A stretch of 64,000 nt of DNA from CAZRSW01 sp964602845 (GCA_964602845.1 CAZRSW010000003.1:1-64000); one strand, 5' to 3'. Numbered from the stretch's first letter, positions 17,503 to 26,932 are shown. Numbers and translations: made by a program. Notes: generated by a model from the letters alone, not told the origin.

Positions 17503-18390
17503 TTACTCAAATAGAGAACTGATGATTTCCGTTATACTTTGTTGGACCGAATGATCATCGGTGACGGCCCAATTTACTGCTACTTGACAAGCTCGACGTG
17601 GTGATATGCCTTGCGACACCATCTTACCCGCGTATATGAGCAATCTCGTACTAGCCCCTTCCCCTAAACCATGTTCTTTAAGGTTCCTTACCTTTTCACC
17701 CAACTTAGCCAGTTGGTTCGCCATTACGTCATCAACCCCAGATTCATGGGCAATGATTTGTGCCTCTGTATCCCTTGGAGGATAGTCAAATTCTATAGAA
17801 ATAAATCTCTGCCTAGTACTATGTTTCAGATCCTTAAGAGCACTTTGATAACCTGGATTATAAGAAAGAACGAGTAGAAACCCTTCCGCCGCCTCGAGTA
17901 ATTCGCCTTTTTTTTCTACCGGCAATATTCTCCTATGATCGGTTAATGGGTGTATCAAAACAGTCGTGTCTTTCCTAGCTTCAACTATTTCATCAAGATA
18001 ACATATGCCACCAACCTTAACTGCTCGAGTCAGAGGACCATCAATCCAAACAGTTCTATCGCCTTCTAACAAATACCTACCCACCAAATCACTAGCAGTC
18101 AGATCTTCGTGGCATGCTATCGTAACTAATGGGATATTGGATCCATCAGTCTTTCCTTTGGTCTTTCCTTTGGTCACCTTAGACAATTCAACACCCAATT
18201 TGTAAGACATGTATTCCACGAATCGGGTTTTACCACAGCCAGTAGGGCCTTTAAAAATTAAGGGAATACGTTGTTGGTATGCCGCCTCGAATAATTCGAC
18301 CTCATCACCTATCGGTACGTAGTAGGGCTCATGGTCTAAATGATATTCCTCAATGATGTAACTTTTATACAAGGTCTGCGTTGTAGTCAT
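17503..18390 (-). CDS. MoxR-family AAA+ ATPase, CbbQ/NorQ type
   Basis: 295 residues. Walker A GPTGCGKT is at residues 48-55, Walker B ICYLDEI at about 129-135, and the arginine-finger region is STRQRFISIEFDYPP. The C-terminal part matches CbbQ/NorQ (family end: ...STRLLIYAG...I). These hexamers work with a VWA partner (CbbO/NorD), here encoded two genes downstream, to remodel a metalloenzyme such as nitric oxide reductase or Rubisco. Neither client gene is in the window. Residues 74-81 (KGKTKGKT) come from a 12-bp tandem duplication. It starts 10 nt after coaE. Confidence 0.88.
   Translation of the reverse strand: MTTTQTLYKSYIIEEYHLDHEPYYVPIGDEVELFEAAYQQRIPLIFKGPTGCGKTRFVEYMSYKLGVELSKVTKGKTKGKTDGSNIPLVTIACHEDLTASDLVGRYLLEGDRTVWIDGPLTRAVKVGGICYLDEIVEARKDTTVLIHPLTDHRRILPVEKKGELLEAAEGFLLVLSYNPGYQSALKDLKHSTRQRFISIEFDYPPRDTEAQIIAHESGVDDVMANQLAKLGEKVRNLKEHGLGEGASTRLLIYAGKMVSQGISPRRACQVAVNWAVTDDHSVQQSITEIISSLFE
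18149..18172. repeat. 12-bp perfect tandem duplication inside the NorQ-like gene
   Basis: The unit gtctttcctttg occurs twice head-to-tail (18149-18160 and 18161-18172). It adds four codons (Lys-Gly-Lys-Thr repeated) in a basic loop between Walker A and Walker B without breaking the frame. Confidence 0.8.
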
Positions 18391-18400
18391 AGTCGAGTTT

Positions 18401-19009
18401 TCAGCTCCTGATAATTCCGTTCGTTTGCTTTTCCCAAAGATCTTTGACCTTCACCTCCAATTCCTCTCGAGTGCCATTGTTATCGATAATTACGTCCGCG
18501 TGGGATAATCTATCTGATTCCGATATCTGAGATTCAATTCTCTTACAAGCCTCATTCCTATCGAACCCATTTCTTCTTAACAGCCTTCTTATCACCGTTT
18601 CCTCATCAGATTTAACCACCCAGACTTGATCAAATAAAGACTGCCACTGAGCTTCAATTAATACGGCCGCTTCAACAACAACCATGGTGTTACCATCTTC
18701 TTCAACTTGACCAATCCTATCTTTAACAATCTCATAAATAATTGGGTGCAAGATATTGTTAAGATTCTGCATTTGAGAACGATCATTGAAAACTATTCTG
18801 CCTAAAATATCACGGTCAATCGACCCATCCGCCCCCAGAATATGGTCTCCAAAAACCTTCACGACCTGATGCAATCCACTAGTTCCAATATTGTACGACT
18901 CATGACCCAACAGGTCCGCATCTATCAAATGAGCTCCACAATCTCCCATTATCGCAGATACGAGGGATTTCCCTGTCCCTATCCCACCTGTTAAACCTAC
19001 TTTAAGCAT
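18401..19009 (-). CDS. coaE: Dephospho-CoA kinase
   Basis: Last step of coenzyme A synthesis: phosphorylates the ribose 3'-OH of dephospho-CoA. 202 residues. The P-loop is GLTGGIGTGKS at residues 6-16, followed by LIDADLLGHE, a conserved substrate-binding region, and the lid RLLRRNGFDRNEA. The ATG at 19009 leaves the P-loop right at the N-terminus, as in the family. It heads the minus-strand series coaE-NorQ-NUDIX-VWA and is divergent from selA, with 161 nt between. Confidence 0.94.
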   Translation of the reverse strand: MLKVGLTGGIGTGKSLVSAIMGDCGAHLIDADLLGHESYNIGTSGLHQVVKVFGDHILGADGSIDRDILGRIVFNDRSQMQNLNNILHPIIYEIVKDRIGQVEEDGNTMVVVEAAVLIEAQWQSLFDQVWVVKSDEETVIRRLLRRNGFDRNEACKRIESQISESDRLSHADVIIDNNGTREELEVKVKDLWEKQTNGIIRS

Positions 19010-19129
19010 GAAACCTCTATTAATTTCCGCTCACAGAACTCATCAGGGCATTTTACAGGAATAGTTTTTCGTCGGTCAAACATGGTTAGGCATGTATTAC
19101 CATAAATGCCCAATCGTAATCCGTTAAGC

Positions 19130-19167
19130 TGACCAACTACGCTATAATGTGACTCCAGAGTTGGTCA
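19130..19167 (+). promoter_or_regulatory. selA promoter -10 framed by a 9-bp inverted repeat
   Basis: TGACCAACT (19130-19138) and AGTTGGTCA (19159-19167) are perfect inverted repeats enclosing TATAAT (19143-19148). The right arm ends 4 nt before the selA ATG (19171). Transcription would start at about 19155, so the leader is only ~16 nt and no SD is visible. The repeat looks like an operator over the -10 region. The -35 is poor, which suits an activated or unusually regulated promoter. Confidence 0.55.
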
Positions 19168-19170
19168 AAA

Positions 19171-20532
19171 ATGGAACAAAATTACAGACAAATACCGAGT
19201 GTAGACACGGTTCTTTCTAGTGAAAGAATCTCTAAGCTTTGTCAAGATTTTAGTCAACCCATGGTAAAGGATTTGGTGCGGGAAATTCTGGAAAAGATAA
19301 GGACAGATATATCAAAGGGAAATTTAAAACACAACAAAATGGCTATTTATGACCGAATAGAGGAGGAATCCCGTCTCAGATGGAACGACTGGCCTGTGAG
19401 AGCGATAAACGCGACGGGAGTAATACTCCACACCAATATGGGCCGAGCACCAATAAGCCCTGAATCATCCACAACAGCGTCAAATGGTTCTGAAGGATAC
19501 AGTAACCTAGAGATTGATCTGAAAACAGGCGCAAGAGGATCTCGCCAATCCCATATCACAGGACTGTTATGTGACATCACTGGATCAGATTCAGCATATG
19601 TGACGAACAACAATGCGGCGGCCCTATTTCTAGGATTAGCAGCAATAGCACACGGCAAAGAAGTAATAATCTCCCGCTCCGAATCAATAGAGATAGGTGG
19701 TGGTTTTAGAATACCTGATGTCTTGGATCATAGCGGCGCAACACTAAGGGAAATAGGTACCACAAACAAAACCTACGGTGAAGACTACAGAGCAGCTATC
19801 AATGAAAATACTGGCGCGATTCTATCGGTGCATGCTAGCAATTTCAAGATCATAGGGTTTACCCATTCTGCAGATATTTCTGAGATATCTGCCATCGGAA
19901 CAGATACAAACATACCAGTTCTACATGATTTAGGAAGTGGCTGCCTTTTAGACACCGCCAAATTCGGTCTGAGCCAAGAACCCAGGCCCCAAGACAGTAT
20001 TTCTTCGGGTTCAACTCTGTGCTTCTTTTCAGGAGATAAACTGTTAGGGGGGCCACAGGCTGGCATCATTGTGGGCAAGAAAAAATATGTCGACGCTATA
20101 GCCAGACACCCTCTGGCACGAGCGTTCAGAATAGATAAGTTTAGTTTGGCCGCCTTACACAAGACCTTACTCCATTACATCCGCGGCGAAGCTGAATCGA
20201 AAATACCGATCTGGAAAATGATATCTATGCCTTCAGAAAAAATCCGAGATAGAGCTCTGCAACTTCAGCAATCCCTTTCTCTGAATGGGGCCGTTGAGCC
20301 CGGTAAGTCCACAATCGGAGGAGGAAGCCTACCTGGAGAGGAAATTGAAACGTTCCTATTGTCTATAAATACGCTGCAGCCAGATCATTTCGGGAAGTTA
20401 TTGAGAAGGGCGTCAACGCCAGTGGTATCTCGGATTGAAGAAAACAGGTTAATACTCGACCTCAGAACGGTGTTGCCAGAAGAAGATACGCAGCTCAAAC
20501 AATCTCTCCAGGAAGTCATAAAGGCACAGTAG
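19171..20532 (+). CDS. selA: L-seryl-tRNA(Sec) selenium transferase
   Basis: Converts Ser-tRNA(Sec) to selenocysteyl-tRNA(Sec) with selenophosphate. 453 residues, a normal length. The PLP lysine is Lys290 in FFSGDKLLGGPQAG. The N-terminal part VRAINATGVILHTNMGRAP and IGGGFRIPDV are family signatures. It pairs functionally with the selD gene 41 kb away. selB and tRNA-Sec are not visible in this window. It stands alone on the plus strand, divergent from coaE, with an inverted repeat over its -10 box. Confidence 0.95.
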   Translation: MEQNYRQIPSVDTVLSSERISKLCQDFSQPMVKDLVREILEKIRTDISKGNLKHNKMAIYDRIEEESRLRWNDWPVRAINATGVILHTNMGRAPISPESSTTASNGSEGYSNLEIDLKTGARGSRQSHITGLLCDITGSDSAYVTNNNAAALFLGLAAIAHGKEVIISRSESIEIGGGFRIPDVLDHSGATLREIGTTNKTYGEDYRAAINENTGAILSVHASNFKIIGFTHSADISEISAIGTDTNIPVLHDLGSGCLLDTAKFGLSQEPRPQDSISSGSTLCFFSGDKLLGGPQAGIIVGKKKYVDAIARHPLARAFRIDKFSLAALHKTLLHYIRGEAESKIPIWKMISMPSEKIRDRALQLQQSLSLNGAVEPGKSTIGGGSLPGEEIETFLLSINTLQPDHFGKLLRRASTPVVSRIEENRLILDLRTVLPEEDTQLKQSLQEVIKAQ

Positions 20533-20715
20533 GCCTGATCTTAATATTAATTTCTGTGATTGCCATTCCCGGTGGAACTGGAGATCATTGACGACGAGTA
20601 CATGTATCAATAACATCGACTCACGATATGACAATTTAATAAAAATGCCTGCCATTAGTATGGACCCAAAATGAAGAAGTCTAATAATTAAAAGGGAATC
20701 CTACTCTGAACTAAC

Positions 20716-22050
20716 ATGACTTTGTTCGACCATGATATTGAAAAGAACTTTTTCACTACCGCCCCTTTAGCTGCACGCATGAGGCCGCGTAGCCTGGACG
20801 AATTTGTTGGCCAAGAAAACGTCATTGGCGAAAAAACCATCCTGCACAGAAGCATCAAATCAGGATCAATACCATCTTTAATATTTTGGGGACCTCCAGG
20901 AACCGGAAAGACTAGTCTCGCTTTAATAATTTGTGAATCAGGTGGATTTCATTTCGATAAATTAAGCGCGGTAGAATCAGGCGTGGCAGATATAAGAAGA
21001 GTTGTCGCACAAGCCAATGAGCGACTAGGAATGCATCGCCAACGAACTATTCTATTCATAGACGAAATACACAGATTTAATAAAAGCCAACAAGACGCCG
21101 TGCTGCCTCATGTAGAAAATGGTACTGTCATACTGATAGGCGCTACCACCGAAAATCCATCCTTTGAAATAATTCCTCCTCTACTTTCTCGTTGCAAAGT
21201 AGTTACACTGGAATCCCTTAGCAAAACTCACCTCAAAACAATCATATCAACAGCGTTGACAGATGAAGCACGAGGTCTTGGAAAAACTACACTAAACGTA
21301 CATCCTGCCGCCCTAGACCTGATTTGCGAAAATGCCCATGGTGATGCCCGATGGGTATTGAATTCCTTAGATTTATTATTCGGTAAAATGGATCGGGCCG
21401 AGTCACGAGATCAAATTTCAGTTGAATTCGTCGCCAATCATCTCGGAGTCAAATGGAACTCATACGACAAGAATGGTGACCTACATTACGATACGGTCTC
21501 CGCCTTCATCAAATCAATCCGGGCCTCTGATCCAGATGCGGCTATTTATTATCTGGCCAGAATGATCGATTCAGGAGAAGATCCGATGTTCATTGCCAGG
21601 AGGATGGTGATTTCAGCCGCAGAAGATGTGGGGCTCGCTGACCCATTCGCGCTAACAATGGCAATCGCAGCTCAACAAGCCTTACATTTGATAGGACTCC
21701 CGGAAGCTCGAATACCGTTGGCAGAAGCCACGATTTACTTGTCGACTGCCAAAAAAAGTAACTCTGCTTATACTGCTATAGACTCCGCTATGAAAGAAGT
21801 TAGAAGAACAGGTAACCTGCCAATACCCCTAGACCTTAGAAACCCTGTCACGAAGTTGATGGAATCAGAAGGTTATGGAAAAGGTTACAAATACCCTCAC
21901 GACTACGAAGGTAGCTTCATCAGAACGAACAATCTCCCAGATGGTTTATATAACGATAACTTCTACACACCAAAATCTGACGGCTTCGAAGCTAGTATTC
22001 ATAACCGGCTCTCAAATTGGAGGCGTAAGGAACCGCCAAGGGCTCCCTGA
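20716..22050 (+). CDS. rarA: Replication-associated recombination protein RarA
   Basis: A clamp-loader-like AAA+ ATPase (MgsA/Mgs1) acting at stalled replication forks. 444 residues. It begins with the family opening PLAARMRPRSLDEFVGQENVIG. Walker A GPPGTGKTS is near residue 60, Walker B is ILFIDEIHRFNKSQQDA, and sensor 1 is IGATTENPSF. The C-terminal tetramerisation domain has ARRMVISAAEDVGLADP. The 183 nt between selA and this gene show no other gene. A loose SD AAAGGGAA is about 18 nt upstream of the ATG. Confidence 0.94.
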   Translation: MTLFDHDIEKNFFTTAPLAARMRPRSLDEFVGQENVIGEKTILHRSIKSGSIPSLIFWGPPGTGKTSLALIICESGGFHFDKLSAVESGVADIRRVVAQANERLGMHRQRTILFIDEIHRFNKSQQDAVLPHVENGTVILIGATTENPSFEIIPPLLSRCKVVTLESLSKTHLKTIISTALTDEARGLGKTTLNVHPAALDLICENAHGDARWVLNSLDLLFGKMDRAESRDQISVEFVANHLGVKWNSYDKNGDLHYDTVSAFIKSIRASDPDAAIYYLARMIDSGEDPMFIARRMVISAAEDVGLADPFALTMAIAAQQALHLIGLPEARIPLAEATIYLSTAKKSNSAYTAIDSAMKEVRRTGNLPIPLDLRNPVTKLMESEGYGKGYKYPHDYEGSFIRTNNLPDGLYNDNFYTPKSDGFEASIHNRLSNWRRKEPPRAP

Positions 22051-22099
22051 CAATTTTTTCAGCTCATCTAACCAAAAAGCAGACAACACCGATATTAGC

Positions 22100-22118
22100 C
22101 ATCCAGAATCGCTGGATG
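22100..22118. terminator. Hairpin between convergent rarA and ltaE
   Basis: A perfect 7-bp stem CATCCAG-AATCG-CTGGATG sits in the 129-nt gap between two convergent stops, where a bidirectional terminator is expected. Neither side has a real T-run, so the efficiency is uncertain. Confidence 0.4.
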
Positions 22119-22179
22119 CGTCGCTCATCTGCCCCCCATAACTAGCCTTTAGATTAAGTCGCCACCACTGAGATACATA

Positions 22180-23226
22180 CTAACTTTTCACGCAATCGGT
22201 TAAGGCAAGATTCATGACTTCCAAAGTATAATCAACATCTTCGGTCGTAATCCCATAATGAGTCACAAATCTCCATCTATGTGACGCTCCACCACCTTTT
22301 ACTCCATGGGACTCTATTTTTCTATGCAGTTGTAAAGGATCTATACCATCACTCAGATCGAAGAAAACCAAATTCGTATCCACATTCACCGGATCGATCT
22401 TAATTCCTGACATTGTCGACAGTCCGTTTGCCATACGTAGAGCATTAGCATGATCATCCGCCAACCTATCAATCATGGTATCGAGCGCCACGATACCCGC
22501 AGCAGCCATAAATCCGGCCTGTCGCATACCACCACCTACCATTTTCCTCCATCGACGAGCCTGATCAACAAATTCATAGCTCCCGCAAACCACTGATCCA
22601 ACTGGACAGCTTAATCCCTTGGACAGACAAAAACTAACTGAATCAAAGTCTTTCACCAATTCATAGACTGGTGTTTCAAGCTTCACCGAAGCGTTGAATA
22701 TTCGAGCTCCATCAAGGTGTATAGGTATATGATGCCTGTGAGCTATATCCGCCAGAGACTTCGTTTGATCTACGCTAAGGACCCTTCCACCACAAACATT
22801 CTGGGTATTCTCAAGAGCAACCATTGATGTAACAGGATTATGGTAATCCGTCGAATCCCTTATTGCGCCTTCAACGTCAACTGGATCTAACATCCCATTA
22901 CAGTCATTCCTAACGGTATGATAAGAAATTCCGCCAAGTGCCGCGGCTCCTCCTGCTTCAGCCCTAAAAATATGGGATTTGTCCCCTAAAATAATCTCAT
23001 CTCCCCTACCGGCATGAGACAAGATTGATATCAAGTTTCCCATCGTACCACTGGAAACAAATACAGCAGCCTCTTTACCGAAGAGATCAGCTGATTTTTC
23101 TTCCAACTGATTCACACTAGGATCATCACCGAACACGTCATCCCCTATCTTTGCTTCTGCTATCGCATTCCTCATTTCCGGCGAAGGATGACTGACAGTA
23201 TCACTCCGAAGATCAACTTCTCTCAT
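22180..23226 (-). CDS. ltaE: Low-specificity threonine aldolase (beta-eliminating lyase family)
   Basis: A PLP enzyme splitting L-threonine/allo-threonine into glycine and acetaldehyde. 348 residues from ATG 23226. The start VDLRSDTVSHPSPEMRNAI is the family's N-terminus. DDVFGDDPSVNQLE, HLDGARIFNA and the Schiff-base lysine in SFCLSKGLSCPVGS are all clear. The frame continues upstream to 23364, but those 46 residues do not fit the family, and GGAGG lies 10 nt before ATG 23226. The upstream neighbour on the other strand is a small hydrolase. Confidence 0.9.
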   Translation of the reverse strand: MREVDLRSDTVSHPSPEMRNAIAEAKIGDDVFGDDPSVNQLEEKSADLFGKEAAVFVSSGTMGNLISILSHAGRGDEIILGDKSHIFRAEAGGAAALGGISYHTVRNDCNGMLDPVDVEGAIRDSTDYHNPVTSMVALENTQNVCGGRVLSVDQTKSLADIAHRHHIPIHLDGARIFNASVKLETPVYELVKDFDSVSFCLSKGLSCPVGSVVCGSYEFVDQARRWRKMVGGGMRQAGFMAAAGIVALDTMIDRLADDHANALRMANGLSTMSGIKIDPVNVDTNLVFFDLSDGIDPLQLHRKIESHGVKGGGASHRWRFVTHYGITTEDVDYTLEVMNLALTDCVKS

Positions 23227-23431
23227 AGTCTGATGGCCTCCATCAATATTAATCGTTACGTAATCAAATTCTAGCAATACCCGTTGTTGTTTTCCATTAT
23301 CCTTCCTAACATGATATCCATTCAGAGAAAGGTACCAAGGTAAGATCGCCACAAAAATATGCATTTCCCGATATTAAAACATGCTTTATGTTACGGTAAA
23401 GGAACTTTTCTTTTTGAGGTTTCTAAGATAA

Positions 23432-24067
23432 ATGACACTCTCTTCAGTAGCGTTCAAAAGCGACAGATTCCTGTTAGAAGGAATCATATCAACTCCGGAG
23501 CACAGTGGTACAAAATTACCAGCTATTATAGTTTGTCATTCCCACCCTGCCTTTGGCGGTAATATGCACGAACCTTTGGTATCTGCCATATGCCAATCCG
23601 CGACAATTGCTGGTGTAGGTAACCTGAAATTTAATTTCAGAGCAAATCCTGCTGATTCTACCGAAAAACCAAGACATCTCGAAGAATTTCAACAAGACTT
23701 GAAAGCAGCCATTAAATTGATCAGAAAATGGCCTGGAATTGATAAGAATAAAATAACCGTCGTAGGGTATTCATTTGGAGCCGCGGTAGTTTTAGACGGA
23801 TATAAAGCCTGTAAACAATCAAGAAAGTTCGTATTGATATCCCCCCCACCAAAGAGTTTGAATGAATCAAACTTTATCCGTGATAAGCGATCACTATTGA
23901 TCATAACAGGAGAGAATGACCTGTTGGCACCTCCAGAAAAACTCATGCCAATTATCGATATCTACAAATCCAAACCCATTCTAAATGTGATAAGCGGCGC
24001 CGATTTTTCTTTAATTGGGCATGAAAATGAAATCGGCGATACCATATCAAAATATGCGATGGACTGA
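23432..24067 (+). CDS. Small alpha/beta hydrolase
   Basis: 211 residues. The nucleophile elbow is GYSFG with Ser114; the acid is likely in GENDLLAP and the histidine in SLIGHE near the C-terminus, in the correct order for the fold. The opening FLLEGIISTPEHSG, then IIVCHSHPAFGGNMHE, resembles the KANL3/Tex30 and dienelactone-hydrolase-like group. The substrate is unknown. It precedes fumC by 72 nt but a separate promoter for fumC is visible. Confidence 0.75.
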   Translation: MTLSSVAFKSDRFLLEGIISTPEHSGTKLPAIIVCHSHPAFGGNMHEPLVSAICQSATIAGVGNLKFNFRANPADSTEKPRHLEEFQQDLKAAIKLIRKWPGIDKNKITVVGYSFGAAVVLDGYKACKQSRKFVLISPPPKSLNESNFIRDKRSLLIITGENDLLAPPEKLMPIIDIYKSKPILNVISGADFSLIGHENEIGDTISKYAMD

Positions 24068-24080
24068 AGTCCAACTATTA

Positions 24081-24108
24081 TTGGAATAGACTTAACAATA
24101 CTTATACT
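24081..24108 (+). promoter_or_regulatory. Candidate fumC promoter
   Basis: TTGGAA (24081-24086), a 16-nt spacer, then TATACT (24103-24108). Short inverted repeats cover the upstream edge: GGACT-GA-AGTCC (24061-24072) and TCCAA-N6-TTGGA (24070-24085), the latter running into the -35. Confidence 0.45.
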
Positions 24109-24139
24109 AAAGTAGATCAATATTTCGTAGGAGCCTAAA

Positions 24140-25540
24140 TTGACTGACACAGATAAATACAGAATAGAAACTGACTCAATGGGAGAATTCCAGGTGCCAG
24201 TAGGGGCTTACTATGGGGCGAACACAATGAGAGCGGTTTTGAATTTTCCAATAAGCAACCTCAGATTTCCAAGGTCATTTATTCAGGCCATAGCTAACAT
24301 CAAAATGGCAGCTGCAGAAGTGAACTCAGATTTGGGATTATTAGAGGCCCGACTGAGTGAGGCCATAACCCAAGCCTGCCGAGAAATAGTAGAGGGTAAA
24401 TTCGACGACCAATTTGTTGTGGACATTTTCCAAACAGGTTCTGGAACATCAACAAATATGAATGCAAATGAAGTTATCTCAAATAGAGCCAATGAGATTC
24501 TCGGAGAACCATTAGGGTCAAGAACTCCAGTTCATCCTAATGACCACGTAAACTTAGGGCAATCATCAAATGATGTAATACCTACAACGATCCACATCGC
24601 TGCTCTATATGCTATGGAGACCGACCTTATCCCAGCTTTGAAAAGACTCTCCGAATCGTTAGACAACAAGTCGAAAGAATTTATGCACATTGTAAAGACC
24701 GGTAGAACTCACCTACAAGACGCCACTCCTATAAGATTAGGGCAAGCATTTGAGGGTCATGTCGGGCAGGTAGAAAGATCCATTTCTAGAGTGTCTCATG
24801 CCCAATCAGAGCTATCAGAAGTCGCGATTGGTGGTACCGCTGTTGGAACCGGTGTGAATACTCATCCCCATTTCGCGGCAAAAATATGTGAGAAACTATC
24901 AGATAATATTGGGGTCAAGATTACAGAAACATCTAACCATTTTCAGGCTCAAAGTACTTTGGACAATATCGTGGAATCGAGCGGCGTAACAAGAACAATA
25001 GCGGTAAGTCTTATGAAAATAGCCAATGACATACGATGGATGGGATCTGGACCGAGAGGCGGATTCAACGAAATCGAACTACCTGCCGTTCAACCTGGAA
25101 GCTCCATTATGCCTGGTAAAGTAAACCCTGTGATACCTGAGTCAGCTTGTCAGGTTGCAGCACAGGTAATAGGCAACGACACAGCAATAACAATTGCCGG
25201 ACAATCAGGAAACTTTGAAATAAATGTGATGATGCCAGTTGCAGGATACAACCTACTGCAATCAATAGACCTATTGGCGAAAGTATCATCGAATTTCTCG
25301 TCTCAATGCATAGCCGGGTTGAAGGCTACATCAAAGGGACCAGAGATAGTTACTCAAGGACTCGCTATTGCAACTACCTTGGTGCCGCATATCGGATATG
25401 ATGCTACCGCATCCATAGCACATAAAGCACAACAATCAGGGAAAACTATCAAAGAAGTCGCATTGTCAGAAACAAACCTATCGGCTACAGAGTTGGACCA
25501 TATACTTGACCCCAAGGCAATGAGTAAGCCGCAGTCTTGA
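24140..25540 (+). CDS. fumC: Class II fumarate hydratase
   Basis: Hydrates fumarate to malate in the TCA cycle. 466 residues. The fumarase/aspartase signature GSSIMPGKVNP is near residue 320. The active-site strands are GSGTSTNMNANEVI, HPNDHVNLGQSSND and TGRTHLQDATPI. Iron-free class II is inferred from family. The start is TTG 24140, with AGGAG at 24129-24133. It ends 10 nt before the convergent CCA-transferase stop. Confidence 0.94.
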   Translation: MTDTDKYRIETDSMGEFQVPVGAYYGANTMRAVLNFPISNLRFPRSFIQAIANIKMAAAEVNSDLGLLEARLSEAITQACREIVEGKFDDQFVVDIFQTGSGTSTNMNANEVISNRANEILGEPLGSRTPVHPNDHVNLGQSSNDVIPTTIHIAALYAMETDLIPALKRLSESLDNKSKEFMHIVKTGRTHLQDATPIRLGQAFEGHVGQVERSISRVSHAQSELSEVAIGGTAVGTGVNTHPHFAAKICEKLSDNIGVKITETSNHFQAQSTLDNIVESSGVTRTIAVSLMKIANDIRWMGSGPRGGFNEIELPAVQPGSSIMPGKVNPVIPESACQVAAQVIGNDTAITIAGQSGNFEINVMMPVAGYNLLQSIDLLAKVSSNFSSQCIAGLKATSKGPEIVTQGLAIATTLVPHIGYDATASIAHKAQQSGKTIKEVALSETNLSATELDHILDPKAMSKPQS

Positions 25541-25550
25541 AAAACAAACT

Positions 25551-26774
25551 CTAAAATTGTCTTTGTATAAGCTCTTGGGCAAGTTTGAGCTGTTGCTCTC
25601 TACTGCAACAATCACTTTCTATGACTTCAAGCCTAACTTTACAGAGTATTTCTCCAACCTGTGGCCCTGGAGCCAATCCCAAAGATATGACATCTTCACC
25701 GTTAATTTTCAATTGGACATCTCTTAATTCATCAACAAAAGTATTAATTAATGTGAGAACCTCACCCTCGAAATATACTGATCCTGCCTTCAAACATGGA
25801 TCTGTACAGAATTGTAACTTGTCATATAACTGTCTCCTTGTGACGTTGCCATTCAATGACTCCAAGACTTCAAATGAGAGTACATCGTTTACTTGTGCCT
25901 TATCCAACAGAAGCCTCTTTGACAAGACTTCCCGTTCTTTAGGTGAAACTGAACAGGCAATTAGAACAAAAAATGCCTCTAAATCCTCAGATTTCTGCGC
26001 TAGTTTTAACTGCTCAAGTGCTCTTAGCGATTCATCAGTTATCCTCATTTCAGGATGAACCGCCCGAAAAACACCTAATCTCGATAAAACTTTAACTATG
26101 TTGACCGACTCAACCTCGTCAAATATATAACTAAGCTCATTAGTTATCCTCTTGCCTGAGACATTCCTCAAATGAATTAGTGAAGTCAATAGACAATCTA
26201 AAGTATCAGGATCCAAACAAAATCCTAGACGAGATGCATACTTAATAACTCGAAATATTCGGGTTGGATCATCCGCAAAACTCTTCCTATGTAGCACTCG
26301 TATAGTTCGAGATCTCAGATCGGAGACACCCTCATGTAGATCTATGATTTGGCCCCATGAGTTTTCATGAAGGGACATCGCAATAGAATTTATTGTTATG
26401 TCTCGACGGGCAAGGTCCTCTTCTAAACTTGAAGGGGAAACCATTGGCAGGGCACCTTCCGCCTCGTATCTTTCTGATCTTGACATAGCCACATCAACAA
26501 GAATTTGATTGATCCGAACCTTCAAGGTATTAAACTGCGATTTTTTAATGACGTCTACGTCATAACTCTTAGGTAAACCTTCAAATAATATACCGGGATC
26601 ACACTCAACGGTTACATCAAGATCCCTAATTTGACGCCCCAAAATCATATCTCTAACGGTACCGCCGACCAAGGCTGATCTGGCGCCTGAATCTACCGCC
26701 AATCTATTAATCATCCTCAAGGCATTAGCCTGCGAATCAGTGAAGGAATCATTTACCTGTTTAGAAATGTTCAA
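25551..26774 (-). CDS. CCA tRNA nucleotidyltransferase / poly(A) polymerase family protein
   Basis: 407 residues. The nucleotidyltransferase core has SALVGGTVRDMILGRQIRDLDVTVE (Gly-Gly and the Asp-x-Asp metal ligands) followed by RRDITINSIAMSL and the RNA/head domain FADDPTRIFRVIKYASRLGF. Enzymes of this family add or repair the 3' CCA of tRNAs, or add poly(A) tails; class II features do not separate the two by eye. The tRNA-Ala here encodes its CCA, so a repair role or other tRNAs are likely targets. The start is TTG 26774, with GGAG further upstream than usual. Confidence 0.86.
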   Translation of the reverse strand: MNISKQVNDSFTDSQANALRMINRLAVDSGARSALVGGTVRDMILGRQIRDLDVTVECDPGILFEGLPKSYDVDVIKKSQFNTLKVRINQILVDVAMSRSERYEAEGALPMVSPSSLEEDLARRDITINSIAMSLHENSWGQIIDLHEGVSDLRSRTIRVLHRKSFADDPTRIFRVIKYASRLGFCLDPDTLDCLLTSLIHLRNVSGKRITNELSYIFDEVESVNIVKVLSRLGVFRAVHPEMRITDESLRALEQLKLAQKSEDLEAFFVLIACSVSPKEREVLSKRLLLDKAQVNDVLSFEVLESLNGNVTRRQLYDKLQFCTDPCLKAGSVYFEGEVLTLINTFVDELRDVQLKINGEDVISLGLAPGPQVGEILCKVRLEVIESDCCSREQQLKLAQELIQRQF

Positions 26775-26932
26775 CTAGACTTGCCTAACTCCTAACTAAA
26801 AATCTTAACCAGATTAGCAGAATCGCGAAAAATAATTCACATGATGATTATACAATCTGATTGGTTGATATCTATGCATCATGTACTCACATGGATATAT
26901 TTACCTTGACACTCTACAAAAAGGACCTCAGC

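Noticed and set aside
22180..23364. Long form of threonine aldolase with 46 extra N-terminal residues
   Set aside because: The family starts at the inner ATG (23226), which also has a GGAGG; the extension is not conserved-looking.
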